DNA of 64,000 bases from Bacteroidota bacterium (GTDB lineage Bacteria; Bacteroidota; Bacteroidia; Chitinophagales; Chitinophagaceae): positions 310,001 through 374,000 of the forward strand of contig CANGEP010000001.1 of assembly GCA_947452905.1 (NCBI GenBank), in the 5' to 3' direction. Of the stretch, positions 53,369 through 63,500 are shown piece by piece (the first letter of the stretch is position 1; every line of letters begins with the position of its first letter). The notes beneath the pieces are model-generated. The model made no database searches and was not told where the DNA came from. It saw only the letters and a list, made by a program, of their open reading frames with translations. A program made the position numbers and the translations under genes.

Positions 53369-53755
53369 TTATTGCTGTATTCCTTCCCCATGAAAACTAA
53401 CCGTTTTCACCATATTGTCATTAAAAAATAGCGTTGCCGATTTAGTAAAATTTCCAATAGCTGACCCATTAAACCCTAATACCACCGTCGCTATAGCACC
53501 AGGTGCAATGACCGAATTAGCAGTAAATTTGGGTGTGGTACAACCACAACCCACTTGAACATTAGTTAAAATAACAGGACTAGCACTAATATTTTCAATG
53601 CTTACAGTAAACTCAGTGGGTTTGCCAAAGGCAATTTTACCCATATCATAATTGTCGTTGGTAAACTTTAAAACCTTAGTAATATCTGTTTGTTGCGCAT
53701 TTGCATTAAATACAATAGCAATAAGTAATAATGTAATTGTTAAGAGTTTATTCAT
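53369..53755 (-). CDS. DUF1573 domain secreted protein
   Basis: 128 residues. A signal peptide (MNKLLTITLLLIAIVFNANA) precedes one Ig-like DUF1573 domain: MGKIAFGKPTEFTVSIENIS, VILTNVQVGCGCTTPKF (the conserved GCGCT motif) and ATVVLGFNGSAIG. DUF1573 proteins are exported beta-sandwich proteins of unknown function frequent in Bacteroidota. It is the last gene of the mutS2-yhcH-pirin-DUF1573 run, 34 nt after the pirin gene. Confidence 0.88.
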   Translation of the reverse strand: MNKLLTITLLLIAIVFNANAQQTDITKVLKFTNDNYDMGKIAFGKPTEFTVSIENISASPVILTNVQVGCGCTTPKFTANSVIAPGAIATVVLGFNGSAIGNFTKSATLFFNDNMVKTVSFHGEGIQQ

Positions 53756-53789
53756 AAGAACTATTTTAAAAATGGAAAGTTAGCTTTTT

Positions 53790-54665
53790 TTAATCTTCTA
53801 GTATACCAAATTTTCCCAACTCATAATCTTGAAATGCTTCCATGATTTGTTCTCTAGTGTTCATCACAAATGGTCCATGAGAAGCAATAGGTTCATTTAA
53901 AGGTTCCCCACTTAAAATTAACACAATACTTTTTTCAGTAGCTTTAATGGTAAAAGATACTCCTTCGTTGGCCATTAAAGCAAAATGATCTAAAGGAACA
54001 TCTTCGGTACCATTTATTATTACTTCCCCCTCAATTACCAAAACACAGGTATTATAATGTGATGGAAATTGAATGGTGGCTTCTCCCCCCTTTTCTAATT
54101 TTGCATTTAACATATTTACGGGCGAAAAAGTACTGGCTGCGCCTTTTTGACTATTATATTCACCCGCAATTACCTCTATAAAACCACCTTCCACTGGCAC
54201 TTTGGGAATACTAGCATTTTGAATCGCTTGATATTTAGGCGTACTCATTTTATCCTTGGCAGGTAAGTTTACCCACAGCTGCACCATTTGAAAATAACCA
54301 CCCGTTTTACTAAATTCTTCCGAATGATACTCTTTGTGTAAAACGCCACTGGCTGCAGTCATCCATTGTACATCCCCTTGCTGAATAACGCCACCACCAC
54401 CACCACTATCATGGTGTGCAACACTTCCATTGTAAGCTATAGTAACTGTTTCAAACCCACGATGAGGATGTACTCCTACGCCTTTGGGTTTAAAAGGACT
54501 CGGTGGGAAATGAAATTTAGAAGCATAATCTAAAAAAATAAAAGGATCCATTCTTTGCATGGTTAAACCATAGCCACTTGGTATAAAGTTATGCACTCTA
54601 AAACCATCACCAACATAATGTGGGGCTCTAGGAGCCAACACCATTTCAACATTTTTTACTGACAT
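53790..54665 (-). CDS. Pirin family protein
   Basis: 291 residues of a double-cupin pirin. The N-terminal cupin has FLDYASKFHFPPSPFKPKGVGVHPHRGFETVT, where HPHRGFE provides metal-binding His/Glu, followed by MTAASGVLHKEYHSEEFSKTGG with two further metal residues. The C-terminal cupin ends in LILSGEPLNEPIASHGPFVMNT, a conserved pirin tail. Some pirins are quercetinases or redox-sensing regulators; the substrate here is unknown. It lies 6 nt after yhcH. Confidence 0.93.
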   Translation of the reverse strand: MSVKNVEMVLAPRAPHYVGDGFRVHNFIPSGYGLTMQRMDPFIFLDYASKFHFPPSPFKPKGVGVHPHRGFETVTIAYNGSVAHHDSGGGGGVIQQGDVQWMTAASGVLHKEYHSEEFSKTGGYFQMVQLWVNLPAKDKMSTPKYQAIQNASIPKVPVEGGFIEVIAGEYNSQKGAASTFSPVNMLNAKLEKGGEATIQFPSHYNTCVLVIEGEVIINGTEDVPLDHFALMANEGVSFTIKATEKSIVLILSGEPLNEPIASHGPFVMNTREQIMEAFQDYELGKFGILED

Positions 54666-54671
54666 ATCATT

Positions 54672-55127
54672 TTATTTTACGCGAACTTTTAAAACTAATT
54701 TTTTAATCATTCCTTCCCCTATCATAGGCGCATGCACATCGTTGGGAAAATAAATACCAAATTGACCCGGGTACAATTTAAAAAAGAAATCGGGTGCATC
54801 TTCATAAAACAACACATCTTTTTCACTATTATATTCGCCTCTTGGTTCTACACATAAATCTCTGCTCTTATACCCCACCGTCTCTACACCTGCATACACA
54901 TATTGAATATCGATGTAGGTATTATGACATTCAAAATTAGCAATAGAATCTAACATAGGCACACCATTATCGGCAGCATGTATCACAAATAAATCATCGC
55001 CTTGTATTGCAAATTTACCATTTTTAATTTTTTCGGTGTCCAAAGATTTAATGTATTCAAAAGCCTTTTCAAAAAGCGGATGAAGGCTGGTATATTTATC
55101 TATTTGTGCAATTTCGTCGATAATCAT
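54672..55127 (-). CDS. YhcH/YjgK/YiaL family protein
   Basis: 151 residues: the HNTYIDIQYVYAGVETVGY strand, EYNSEKDVLFYEDAPD and LYPGQFGIYFPNDVHAPMI are hallmark blocks of the YhcH/YjgK/YiaL cupin-like family (DUF386). Members occur with sialic-acid and other sugar catabolic genes, and one was annotated as a beta-galactosidase subunit. The His residues in HNTYIDIQ and NDVHAP suit a metal centre. The start is one base after the mutS2 stop, so translation is coupled; the function is not known. Confidence 0.9.
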   Translation of the reverse strand: MIIDEIAQIDKYTSLHPLFEKAFEYIKSLDTEKIKNGKFAIQGDDLFVIHAADNGVPMLDSIANFECHNTYIDIQYVYAGVETVGYKSRDLCVEPRGEYNSEKDVLFYEDAPDFFFKLYPGQFGIYFPNDVHAPMIGEGMIKKLVLKVRVK

Positions 55128-55128
55128 A

Positions 55129-57258
55129 TTAATTCTTTTTTTTAGTTTGTGTTGTTTCTGTTGTAGCCAATTCTTCTACCACAATTAAATCTTCTATATC
55201 AATACTCATAGGTAGTTGCCCTACTTTAACCACTGCTCTTTTTCCTTTAAATTCAATAACCTCACCCACTTGATAATTCTTTTTTAGTTTTACCATCGCG
55301 CCAACTATTATAGGCGCCTTAGTTTCTTTAAAATTTTTATCAACTTTCTTAGCTAACTTATTAATAACGATAGCGTCATTCTTTTTAAATAAAAGTTGAT
55401 ATAAGTTTTTCATTACTTCCTCTTTCTTATCCGATTTTTTCCAATCTAGCGCAATTTGTTTAAGCTTGCGCTCCATATCTTTTAAGTAAGTGAATTTTTC
55501 TTCGGCAACTCTGTTTTGCTCTTTTAATAAGTTTATCTGTTGGTAATACTTCTCTTTATCTAAAGTTTTTTGCAAGGATATTTTTAAAGTATCATTTTCT
55601 TTAATCTTTTTTATGAGTTCCTTGCGTTCGGCTTGCACCAATTGTAAATCCTGCTCCGTTCGATTTAATAATTTATCCAATTCAAAATGATGGGTATCAA
55701 CTAATTTTCTTGCTCTATTTATTAAATGTTTTGGAAGCCCTATTCTTTCGGCAATAGCGAAGGTATAAGAGCTACCAGGTTTACCAATTACTAACTGATA
55801 CAAGGGCTCCAGTTTAACTTCGTCAAATTGCATAGCTCCATTGACAATGCCTTTATTATGATTGGCCATTACTTTTAAATTTAAGTAATGTGTAGTTACA
55901 ATACCTTGTGCATGCTTGTGAGAGAGTTCTTCTAAAATTACTTCGGCAAATGCCCCACCCAAATGTGGATCTGAGCCACTTCCTAATTCATCAATAAAAA
56001 ACAAGGTTTTACCATTAGCATTTTCGATAAAATATTTCATATGCATTAAGTGACTTGAATAAGTACTTAATTCAAATGCTAAATTTTGAGTATCCCCTAA
56101 CTGAATAAAAAGTTGTTTGTAAATTCCCATGGTAGATAATTCACTCATAGGCACTAACAATCCCGATTGCATCATTACTTGGTTTAAACCCAAGGTTTTC
56201 ATTGAAACCGTTTTACCCCCTGCATTGGGGCCACTAATAATTAATATTCTAGCTGCATCATCTAATTCCAAATGTACCGGAACCGTTTTTTTACCAGATA
56301 CTTTATTATACAAAAACAATAAGGGATGATACGCATTTATTAAATGTGTACTCGCTTTATTATCCAATTGTGGCATATTGCCATTCATATCAATGGCTAA
56401 TAATGCCTTAGCTCTTATAAAATCATAAGTACCCACTATTTGGATATACGATAAAAGTAATGCCGAATAAGGTGCCAACTCGGCAGTTAAAGCCCTTAAA
56501 ATTCTCTGCACTTCTCTGGTCTCGTCCTGTTCTAATTCATAAATCTCATTGTTAAGTTCAATGGTTTCTTCGGGCTCTATAAAAGCGGTTTTTCGACTAT
56601 CACTCTCCCCATGAAAAAAACCTTTTACCTGGCGTTTGTACTCTGAAAATACTGCTACTACTCTCCTACCATTGCTAAAACTTTCATCGATATCGGCCGT
56701 ATAACCCGACTTGGCTAACTTACTCACTACTTTTTCAAAAACGCGTTTCAAGGTTTGACGTGTTTTAAATAACTGGGTCCTTATTTTAGCTAAATCTTCG
56801 GATGCATTATCTTTTACCGCCCCTCTTTCATCAATAATCGCATCAATAGAATCTATTATTTGCTTTTCATAATAAGCATCTTTAATAACTTCATGCAAAT
56901 TGGCATAAGAAGCTTTCCTTTCGGCATCAAACCATCTAAAAACCTGATGCATATGGTCGGCTAATTTTCGAACTAATAACCATTGTTCTCCTGTTAACTG
57001 AGCACCTGGAATTCCTAATAATTTTAAATCTTTTCGTGTATCTATTACAAAATCGGAAGGGAAATATTGATTAGCCGATTTTATAAACTTATACTCCTGT
57101 GTTTGTGAAAGGGCAGTTTGAATGTATTTTTGATGGGTATGAATACGCATTTCTTCGGCCAATTCCTTTCCAATAGGAGTTTGGCAATTATTCAATAAAA
57201 TGGATTTTATTTTATCAAATTCTAACTGACTGAGGGCGTTTTCGGGGTATACCAGCAT
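55129..57258 (-). CDS. mutS2: MutS2-like protein lacking the Smr domain
   Basis: 709 residues. The core/lever and ATPase domains match MutS2: Walker A is ISGPNAGGKTVSMKTLGL (near 333), then FFIDELGSGSDPHLGGAFAEVIL, TTHYLNLK and the YQLVIGKPGSSYTFAIAERIGLP block. A long coiled coil (about 510-620) and a KOW-like beta domain (about 645-690) follow. Typical MutS2 proteins have about 80 more residues with the Smr nuclease; here the protein ends TTQTKKKN and yhcH starts one base later. It probably suppresses homologous recombination or acts on stalled ribosomes, without Smr cleavage. Confidence 0.92.
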   Translation of the reverse strand: MLVYPENALSQLEFDKIKSILLNNCQTPIGKELAEEMRIHTHQKYIQTALSQTQEYKFIKSANQYFPSDFVIDTRKDLKLLGIPGAQLTGEQWLLVRKLADHMHQVFRWFDAERKASYANLHEVIKDAYYEKQIIDSIDAIIDERGAVKDNASEDLAKIRTQLFKTRQTLKRVFEKVVSKLAKSGYTADIDESFSNGRRVVAVFSEYKRQVKGFFHGESDSRKTAFIEPEETIELNNEIYELEQDETREVQRILRALTAELAPYSALLLSYIQIVGTYDFIRAKALLAIDMNGNMPQLDNKASTHLINAYHPLLFLYNKVSGKKTVPVHLELDDAARILIISGPNAGGKTVSMKTLGLNQVMMQSGLLVPMSELSTMGIYKQLFIQLGDTQNLAFELSTYSSHLMHMKYFIENANGKTLFFIDELGSGSDPHLGGAFAEVILEELSHKHAQGIVTTHYLNLKVMANHNKGIVNGAMQFDEVKLEPLYQLVIGKPGSSYTFAIAERIGLPKHLINRARKLVDTHHFELDKLLNRTEQDLQLVQAERKELIKKIKENDTLKISLQKTLDKEKYYQQINLLKEQNRVAEEKFTYLKDMERKLKQIALDWKKSDKKEEVMKNLYQLLFKKNDAIVINKLAKKVDKNFKETKAPIIVGAMVKLKKNYQVGEVIEFKGKRAVVKVGQLPMSIDIEDLIVVEELATTETTQTKKKN

Positions 57259-57274
57259 GCTTTTAAATAGGTTA

Positions 57275-57282
57275 CAAATTTA
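57275..57282 (-). promoter_or_regulatory. Putative -7 box of the mutS2 operon
   Basis: On the minus strand TAAATTTG matches TAnnTTTG exactly, 16 nt before the mutS2 ATG. No -33 TTTG lies at 19-22 nt. Confidence 0.45.
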
Positions 57283-57355
57283 GGCAAATAAACATTAACA
57301 GACCCTGAACAATTAACCTGCAAAATTGTTTTAATTTAGTACCTATAAATTAAGT

Positions 57356-57991
57356 ATGAAACAATTAGTATCTATTTTAATGATTGCCTGTATAGTCTTT
57401 ACAGCATGTGCACAAAAACCAACCCCTAAACTTAAAACTCCCCTATCTATGACAAATACTGAAACCATCACATTAGGCTCTGGTTGCTTTTGGTGTACCG
57501 AAGCCATTTACCAACGTCTTGAAGGGGTGGTTCAAGTAACGAGTGGTTACAGTGGCGGACATATCGAAAATCCAACTTATGAACAAGTTTGTGATAAAAC
57601 AACTGGGCATGCGGAGGTTTGTCAAATAGTTTATGATACCACTAAAATTAGCTTAGATGATATTTTAGCAGTTTTCTGGAAAACACATGACCCTACTACC
57701 CCTAACCAACAAGGCAATGATCTTGGCCCTCAATACCGTAGTGCTGTATTTTATCATAATGAACACCAAAAACAAGTAGCCGAAAAATACAAAGCCGAAT
57801 TAACGGCTGCTAAAGCTTGGGACAAACCCATTGTTACAGAAATTACCGCTTTTACAAAATTTTATAGCGCCGAGTCGTATCACCAAAATTATTACAATGA
57901 CAATACCAACCAAGGTTATTGCAGATATGTAATTGGGCCAAAATTAGAAAAGTTTGAAAAAGTATTTAAAAGCAAACTAAAAAAGCAATAA
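57356..57991 (+). CDS. msrA: Peptide-methionine (S)-S-oxide reductase, lipoprotein form
   Basis: 211 residues. The leader MKQLVSILMIACIVFTAC has a lipobox (Cys18), so the enzyme is anchored in the envelope. The catalytic motif is GSGCFWCTEAIYQRLEGV (about 41-58), followed by GYSGGHIENPTYEQVCDKTTGHAE, LGPQYRSAVFYHNEHQ and AESYHQNYY; a C-terminal Cys in NQGYCRYVIGP may be resolving. It repairs oxidised methionine in exported proteins. The downstream M1 peptidase gene starts 27 nt later. Confidence 0.95.
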   Translation: MKQLVSILMIACIVFTACAQKPTPKLKTPLSMTNTETITLGSGCFWCTEAIYQRLEGVVQVTSGYSGGHIENPTYEQVCDKTTGHAEVCQIVYDTTKISLDDILAVFWKTHDPTTPNQQGNDLGPQYRSAVFYHNEHQKQVAEKYKAELTAAKAWDKPIVTEITAFTKFYSAESYHQNYYNDNTNQGYCRYVIGPKLEKFEKVFKSKLKKQ

Positions 57992-58018
57992 TTTACTCTC
58001 GAATTGTAAACTATTGCT

Positions 58019-59722
58019 ATGAAAAAAATAACTGTATTTTTGGTTACCTTTTTTTTAATGGTTGCTTCATTACGTGCACAAACCGATTTTACCCATGCCG
58101 ATACTTTAAGAGGAACTTTAAATGAAAACAGAGATTGGTTTGATATTTTACATTATACTTTAATTATCAATCCCAATATCGAACAACATAGCTTAGATAA
58201 ATCTCGTGTAAATTGGACTGCAAAAGCTGTAAAAGCAACTTCAAATATTCAAATCGATTTACAGCAACCACTCGAAATTGATAAAATTGAATTTGCGGGT
58301 TTAATTCCAACAGGAAAAGGAAAGGAATTAGAATGGATTGGACACAAAACATTAAAATTCACAAGAGAGGGAAATACTGCCATAGCTATAATGGATACTA
58401 ATATTGCCATTGGCACCGAATTTCAATTGGATATAACTTATCATGGCAAGCCACGTGAAGCCGTTCGTCCCCCTTGGGATGGAGGATGGATTTGGAAAAA
58501 AGACGCTAACGGTAAACCTTGGATATCGGTTGCCTGTCAAGGATTAGGTGCTTCTGTATGGTATCCTTGTAAAGATCATCAATCAGATGAACCAGACAAT
58601 GGCATGGATATTTATCTTAAAAATTTTGAAGGATTAGAAAGTATTTCCAACGGTCGTGGCTATAGTTTTGAAGGAGAAAGAGAATCTTCGGCTCATTGGA
58701 AAGTACGCAACCCCATTAACAATTATAATATCATTCCTTATATAGGTGATTATGTTCATTGGTTTGAAAATTACAAAGGGTTAAAGGGTGATTTAAATGT
58801 GAGTTATTATAGTTTAAGAGAAGACTCGGCTAAAGCCCGTGCCCAATTTACACAAGTGCCTAAAATGTTAGCGGCATTTGAATATTGGTTTGGCCCCTAT
58901 CCTTTTTATGAGGATGGTTTTAAATTAATTCAAAGTCCGCATCTAGGAATGGAGCATCAATCGGCAGTAGCTTACGGTAATAAATTTTTAAATGGTTATT
59001 TAGGACGCGATTTATCGGGATCGGGTTGGGGATTAAAATGGGATTTCATTATTGTACATGAAAGTGGTCATGAATGGTTTGCTAATAATATTACCACCAA
59101 AGATATTGCGGATATGTGGGTGCACGAAGGCTTTACCAATTATTCCGAAACCTTGTTTACCGAATACTATTATGGAAAAGAAGCAGGTATTGAATACAAT
59201 TTTGGTAGTCGAAAAAATATAAAAAATGACCGACCCATTATTGCTCATTATGGTGTAAATGAAGAAGGCAGTGGTGATATGTATCCTAAAGCTTCTAGTA
59301 TGATTCATAATATTAGACAAGCAATGCATAACGATAGTTTGTTTAGATCCATATTAATAGGGCTTAACAAAGATTTTTATCATCAAACAGTAACAAGTAA
59401 ACAAGTTGAAAACTATATCTCTTTAAAATCAGGTATTAATTTTAGCAAAGTATTTGATCAATATTTAAGAACTATTCAAATACCTAGTTTTGCTTACAGT
59501 TACGACGAAAAAGAAAAAATTCTTACCTACCAGTGGAAAAATTGTATCGGCGGTTTTGACATGCCTATTTATTTAGACTTTCAAGGAAAATCTTATAGCT
59601 TTTTACCAGCCGATTACCAACCCCAAAAAAGATTAATTAAAGAAGCCAACTTTGACGTGAAAGCTTTTACTGAAAGAATTCAAAAATTATACTTGGTAAA
59701 AATTGAACAAGTAAGTTTGTAA
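58019..59722 (+). CDS. Secreted M1 family metallopeptidase
   Basis: 567 residues with a signal peptide (MKKITVFLVTFFLMVASLRAQ). An N-terminal beta-rich domain of the M1 type precedes the catalytic domain: the exopeptidase-like loop is LGMEHQSAVAYG, the zinc site is HESGHEWFANN with the third ligand Glu in MWVHEGFTNYSETLF, and YPKASSMIHNIRQ follows. The helical C-terminal domain of full aminopeptidases is short or missing. It should trim peptides in the periplasm or outside. The stop directly abuts the convergent NlpC gene. Confidence 0.92.
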   Translation: MKKITVFLVTFFLMVASLRAQTDFTHADTLRGTLNENRDWFDILHYTLIINPNIEQHSLDKSRVNWTAKAVKATSNIQIDLQQPLEIDKIEFAGLIPTGKGKELEWIGHKTLKFTREGNTAIAIMDTNIAIGTEFQLDITYHGKPREAVRPPWDGGWIWKKDANGKPWISVACQGLGASVWYPCKDHQSDEPDNGMDIYLKNFEGLESISNGRGYSFEGERESSAHWKVRNPINNYNIIPYIGDYVHWFENYKGLKGDLNVSYYSLREDSAKARAQFTQVPKMLAAFEYWFGPYPFYEDGFKLIQSPHLGMEHQSAVAYGNKFLNGYLGRDLSGSGWGLKWDFIIVHESGHEWFANNITTKDIADMWVHEGFTNYSETLFTEYYYGKEAGIEYNFGSRKNIKNDRPIIAHYGVNEEGSGDMYPKASSMIHNIRQAMHNDSLFRSILIGLNKDFYHQTVTSKQVENYISLKSGINFSKVFDQYLRTIQIPSFAYSYDEKEKILTYQWKNCIGGFDMPIYLDFQGKSYSFLPADYQPQKRLIKEANFDVKAFTERIQKLYLVKIEQVSL

Positions 59723-60445
59723 TTATGGTGCCGACACTCGGCCTAAACTATACAAACGTCTCTGCCAATAAGGATCGGCTAAATCACTGATGGTTACTCC
59801 CTGACTGGTAGAAGCATGTACAAATTTATTATTGGTTAAATAAATACCTACATGTGAAATGGTACGACGTCCTTCGGTTTTAAAAAAGATTAAATCACCT
59901 TGCTTTAGTTGATCCCAATTAATTTTACTGCTTTGTTCGTATTGCTCTGCAGCAGTTCGTTTTAAGCTTGTTTTGTAAATAGATTGCATTACATCCAAGG
60001 TAAAATAACTACAATCCACACAACCTTTAGAGTTTCCTCCTAAACAATAAGGCGTTCCCCACCATTCATCAATTTTTTGAAATAGTGGCATATTGGCTAC
60101 TTCCTCTACAGCCACATCCATTTTTAAAGAATATTTTAATTGCAACCAATTGGCTTTCTCCACATCGGATAAATTAGCGGGCATTAAATCGTAAGTATTC
60201 GTAGTGGTTTTTACAGGTTCTTTTTCCTTTGTAGTTGAACTTCGTCTAATAGAAACACTCCCAGGGGTTACTGATATATTATCTAAAAATTCAATTTCAT
60301 TATTTGAGGTAGATGAAAAAGTAGGATTTGTTTGCGCAACTGGCATCTTCACTTTACTAGATATTGACTTTAGGGTGCTACAACTTGATAGTCCCAGAAC
60401 TAGTAATAAAAAAAGAAAGTAAGATTTAGATAGAAAGATTTTCAT
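59723..60445 (-). CDS. NlpC/P60 (C40) family lipoprotein
   Basis: 240 residues from MKIFLSKSYFLF; an in-frame TTG three codons upstream is rejected. The lipobox is LGLSSC. Residues 25-120 are low-complexity and Ser/Thr-rich. The C-terminal NlpC/P60 domain has the catalytic Cys in GCVDCSYFTLDVM and the His in ISHVGIYLTNNKFVHAS. It probably cuts peptidoglycan stem peptides (gamma-D-Glu-diaminopimelate) as an outer-membrane or inner-membrane lipoprotein. It is divergent from dnaE. Confidence 0.92.
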   Translation of the reverse strand: MKIFLSKSYFLFLLLVLGLSSCSTLKSISSKVKMPVAQTNPTFSSTSNNEIEFLDNISVTPGSVSIRRSSTTKEKEPVKTTTNTYDLMPANLSDVEKANWLQLKYSLKMDVAVEEVANMPLFQKIDEWWGTPYCLGGNSKGCVDCSYFTLDVMQSIYKTSLKRTAAEQYEQSSKINWDQLKQGDLIFFKTEGRRTISHVGIYLTNNKFVHASTSQGVTISDLADPYWQRRLYSLGRVSAP

Positions 60446-60515
60446 CGAAGGCAAGTTAAGCCCAAAAAATGATTTTTTGTGGAAAATTAGCCGCTTTTTA
60501 AGTGCCTGAAGATGC

Positions 60516-60523
60516 TAGATTTG
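60516..60523 (+). promoter_or_regulatory. Putative -7 box of dnaE
   Basis: TAGATTTG is an exact TAnnTTTG match 32 nt before the dnaE ATG. A second, weaker box (GATATTTG) follows at about 60526-60533. No -33 TTTG at standard distance. Confidence 0.45.
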
Positions 60524-60555
60524 GCGATATTTGTATACTTAGTCCCTATCCCAAA

Positions 60556-63500
60556 ATGCCCATATTTTCACATTTACACGTTCATACCCAATACTCACTT
60601 TTAGATGGAGCAGCCTCTATTGATGGGCTTTATAAAAAAGCGATTAAGGATAATATGCCTGCAGTGGCAATTACCGATCATGGAAACATGTTTGGGGCAT
60701 TTAACTTTGTAAGTCAGGCCTGGAAAAATACTAAAGTGATTGGTAAGGACGCAGCGGGTAAAGATATTTTAGCACCTGTGGTAAAACCTATTGTGGGTTG
60801 TGAATTTTACATGGTTAAAGACAGGCATCAAAAGGTATTTACCAAAGACGCCAAGGACGATCGTTTTCATCAGGTATTATTAGCCAAAAATGCGGTGGGT
60901 TATCAAAACTTAATAAAACTTACTTCCTTAGGCTATATCGAAGGTATGTATAGCAAGTACCCACGTATCGACAAAGAATTAATTTTAAAATACCACGAAG
61001 GAATTATTGCTACCACCTGTTGTATTGGTGCACATGTGCCACAATATATATTAAGACACGGTGAAAAAGAAGCTGAAAAAGAATTTAAGTGGTGGCTCGA
61101 TATTTTTGGCGACGATTATTATATCGAATTACAAAGACATCAAATCCCTGAACAAGAAATTATAAATCAAACGCTTTTACAATTTGCCAAAAAGCATAAA
61201 GTTAAAGTTATTGCGACCAATGATAGCCACTATGTAAATGAAGATGATGCCAACGCACATGACATTTTACTATGCATTAATACAGGCGAAAAACAAGCTA
61301 CCCCTGGTTTTGATGATTTTGTCAACGATGAAATACAAATTAAAAATCGTCGTTTTAAATTTCCGAATAACGAATTTTATTTTAAGACACAGGAGCAAAT
61401 GATTGAGCTTTTTAATGATATTCCTGCTTCTATCGATAATACCAATGAAATAGTAGATAAAGTTGAGGTGCTTAATTTAAAAAAAGACATCCTCCTACCT
61501 GCTTTTCCTATTCCTAAAGAATTTCAGATTCATTCGGATGCCAATATGAATCAATGGGAATTTTTAAAACACATTACTTGGGAAGGTGCCCATAAAAGAT
61601 ATAATGAGATAACCACCGAAATACAAGAACGTATCGACTTTGAATTGTTTACTATTCAAACCATGGGATTTGCTGGTTACTTTTTAATTGTAAGTGATTT
61701 TATTAGAGCTGGGCGTGAGATGGATGTGTTTGTAGGTCCCGGTCGTGGATCTGCGGCAGGAAGCGTGGTGGCTTATTGTATTGGTATTACAAATATCGAC
61801 CCTATAAAGTACCAATTACTTTTTGAGCGTTTCTTGAATCCAGATCGTAAGAGCATGCCCGATATTGATACGGACTTTGACGACGAAGGACGTCAAAAAG
61901 TGATTGATTATGTGGTTGAAAAATATGGTAAAGAGCAGGTTGCGCAAATTATCACCTACGGCACCATGGCAGCTAAGAGTAGTATTAAAGATGTTGCTCG
62001 AGTAATGGATTTGCCATTAGCCGAAAGTAACTTTTTAGCCAAATTAGTACCCGATAAACCAGGTACCGAACTAAACCGTTGTTTACACGCTCCTCTTACT
62101 GCCAAAGAGGGTGAAAAATCATTAGCCGAAAAAGAAGTTTATCAGTCGGAAGATATAGATAATATAAAAAAGCTAAGAGAAATATATAAAGGCAATGATT
62201 TACAAGCAGCCGTATTACATGAAGCGGAACGTTTAGAAGGATCTATTCGTAACACAGGTATTCATGCAGCTGGTATAATTATTGCCCCTACCGACTTAAC
62301 AGAAATTATGCCGGTAGCTACTGCCAAAGACTCTACACTTTGGGTAACACAAATCGAAGGATCTGTGATTGAAGAAGCGGGTGTAATTAAAATGGACTTT
62401 TTGGGATTAAAAACACTTTCTATTTTAAAAACTGCTTTAGAACTTATTAAACAAAATCATGGTATTAAAATTGATTTAGATACCATACCCCTAGACGACG
62501 AAAAAACTTTTCAACTTTACCAAAAAGGTGAAACCAATGCTACTTTCCAATTTGAGAGTGTGGGTATGCAAAAATATTTACGCGATTTAAAGCCTGATAA
62601 GTTTGCCGACCTCATTGCCATGAACGCCTTGTACCGACCAGGTCCTATCGCTTATATTCCCAATTTTATTGACCGTAAACATGGTCGTGAAGCCATCAGC
62701 TATGATCTTCCTATTATGGAAGAAATTTTAGCTGATACTTATGGTATTACAGTGTATCAAGAGCAGGTAATGTTACTCAGCCAAAAAATTGGTGGATTTA
62801 CCAAAGGCGATGCCGATGTACTTCGAAAAGCAATGGGTAAAAAACAAAAGTCGGTGTTGGATAAAATGAAAGCACAATTTGTGGCCGGTGCTGTAAAGAA
62901 TGGACATCCAGAAAAAGTATTAGATAAAATTTGGACTGACTGGGAAGCTTTTGCACAATATGCATTTAATAAATCGCACTCTACTTGTTATGCCTATGTA
63001 GCTTATCAAACAGCTTATTTAAAAGCACATTTTCCGGGCGAATATATGTCGGCTGTTTTAAACCATGCAGGCAGTATCGAAAAAATCACCTTTTTTATGG
63101 AAGAGTGTAAACGTATGGGCATAAAAGTTTTAGGTCCCGATATTAATGAATCTTTAAAAGGATTCTCTGTAAACAAACAAGGACAAATTCGATTTGGATT
63201 AGGGGGTTTAAAAGGAGTTGGTGAAGCTGCCATTGAAGCAATTATTATAGAAAGAAATAAGAATGGCCATTTTGAATCAATGATTGATTATATAAAAAGA
63301 GTTTTATCCCGTTCGGTAAATAAAAAATCATTAGAAAGCCTTGCTTACTCAGGAAGCTTTGATTGTTTCCCAGAATATCATCGTGCACAATATTTTAATG
63401 TTGCAGATGGCGACCGAACTAATGGATTAGAAAAACTTATACAATACGCACAAGCCACTCAATCTATGAGCGCAGGCACAACCAATACCCTCTTTGGCGA

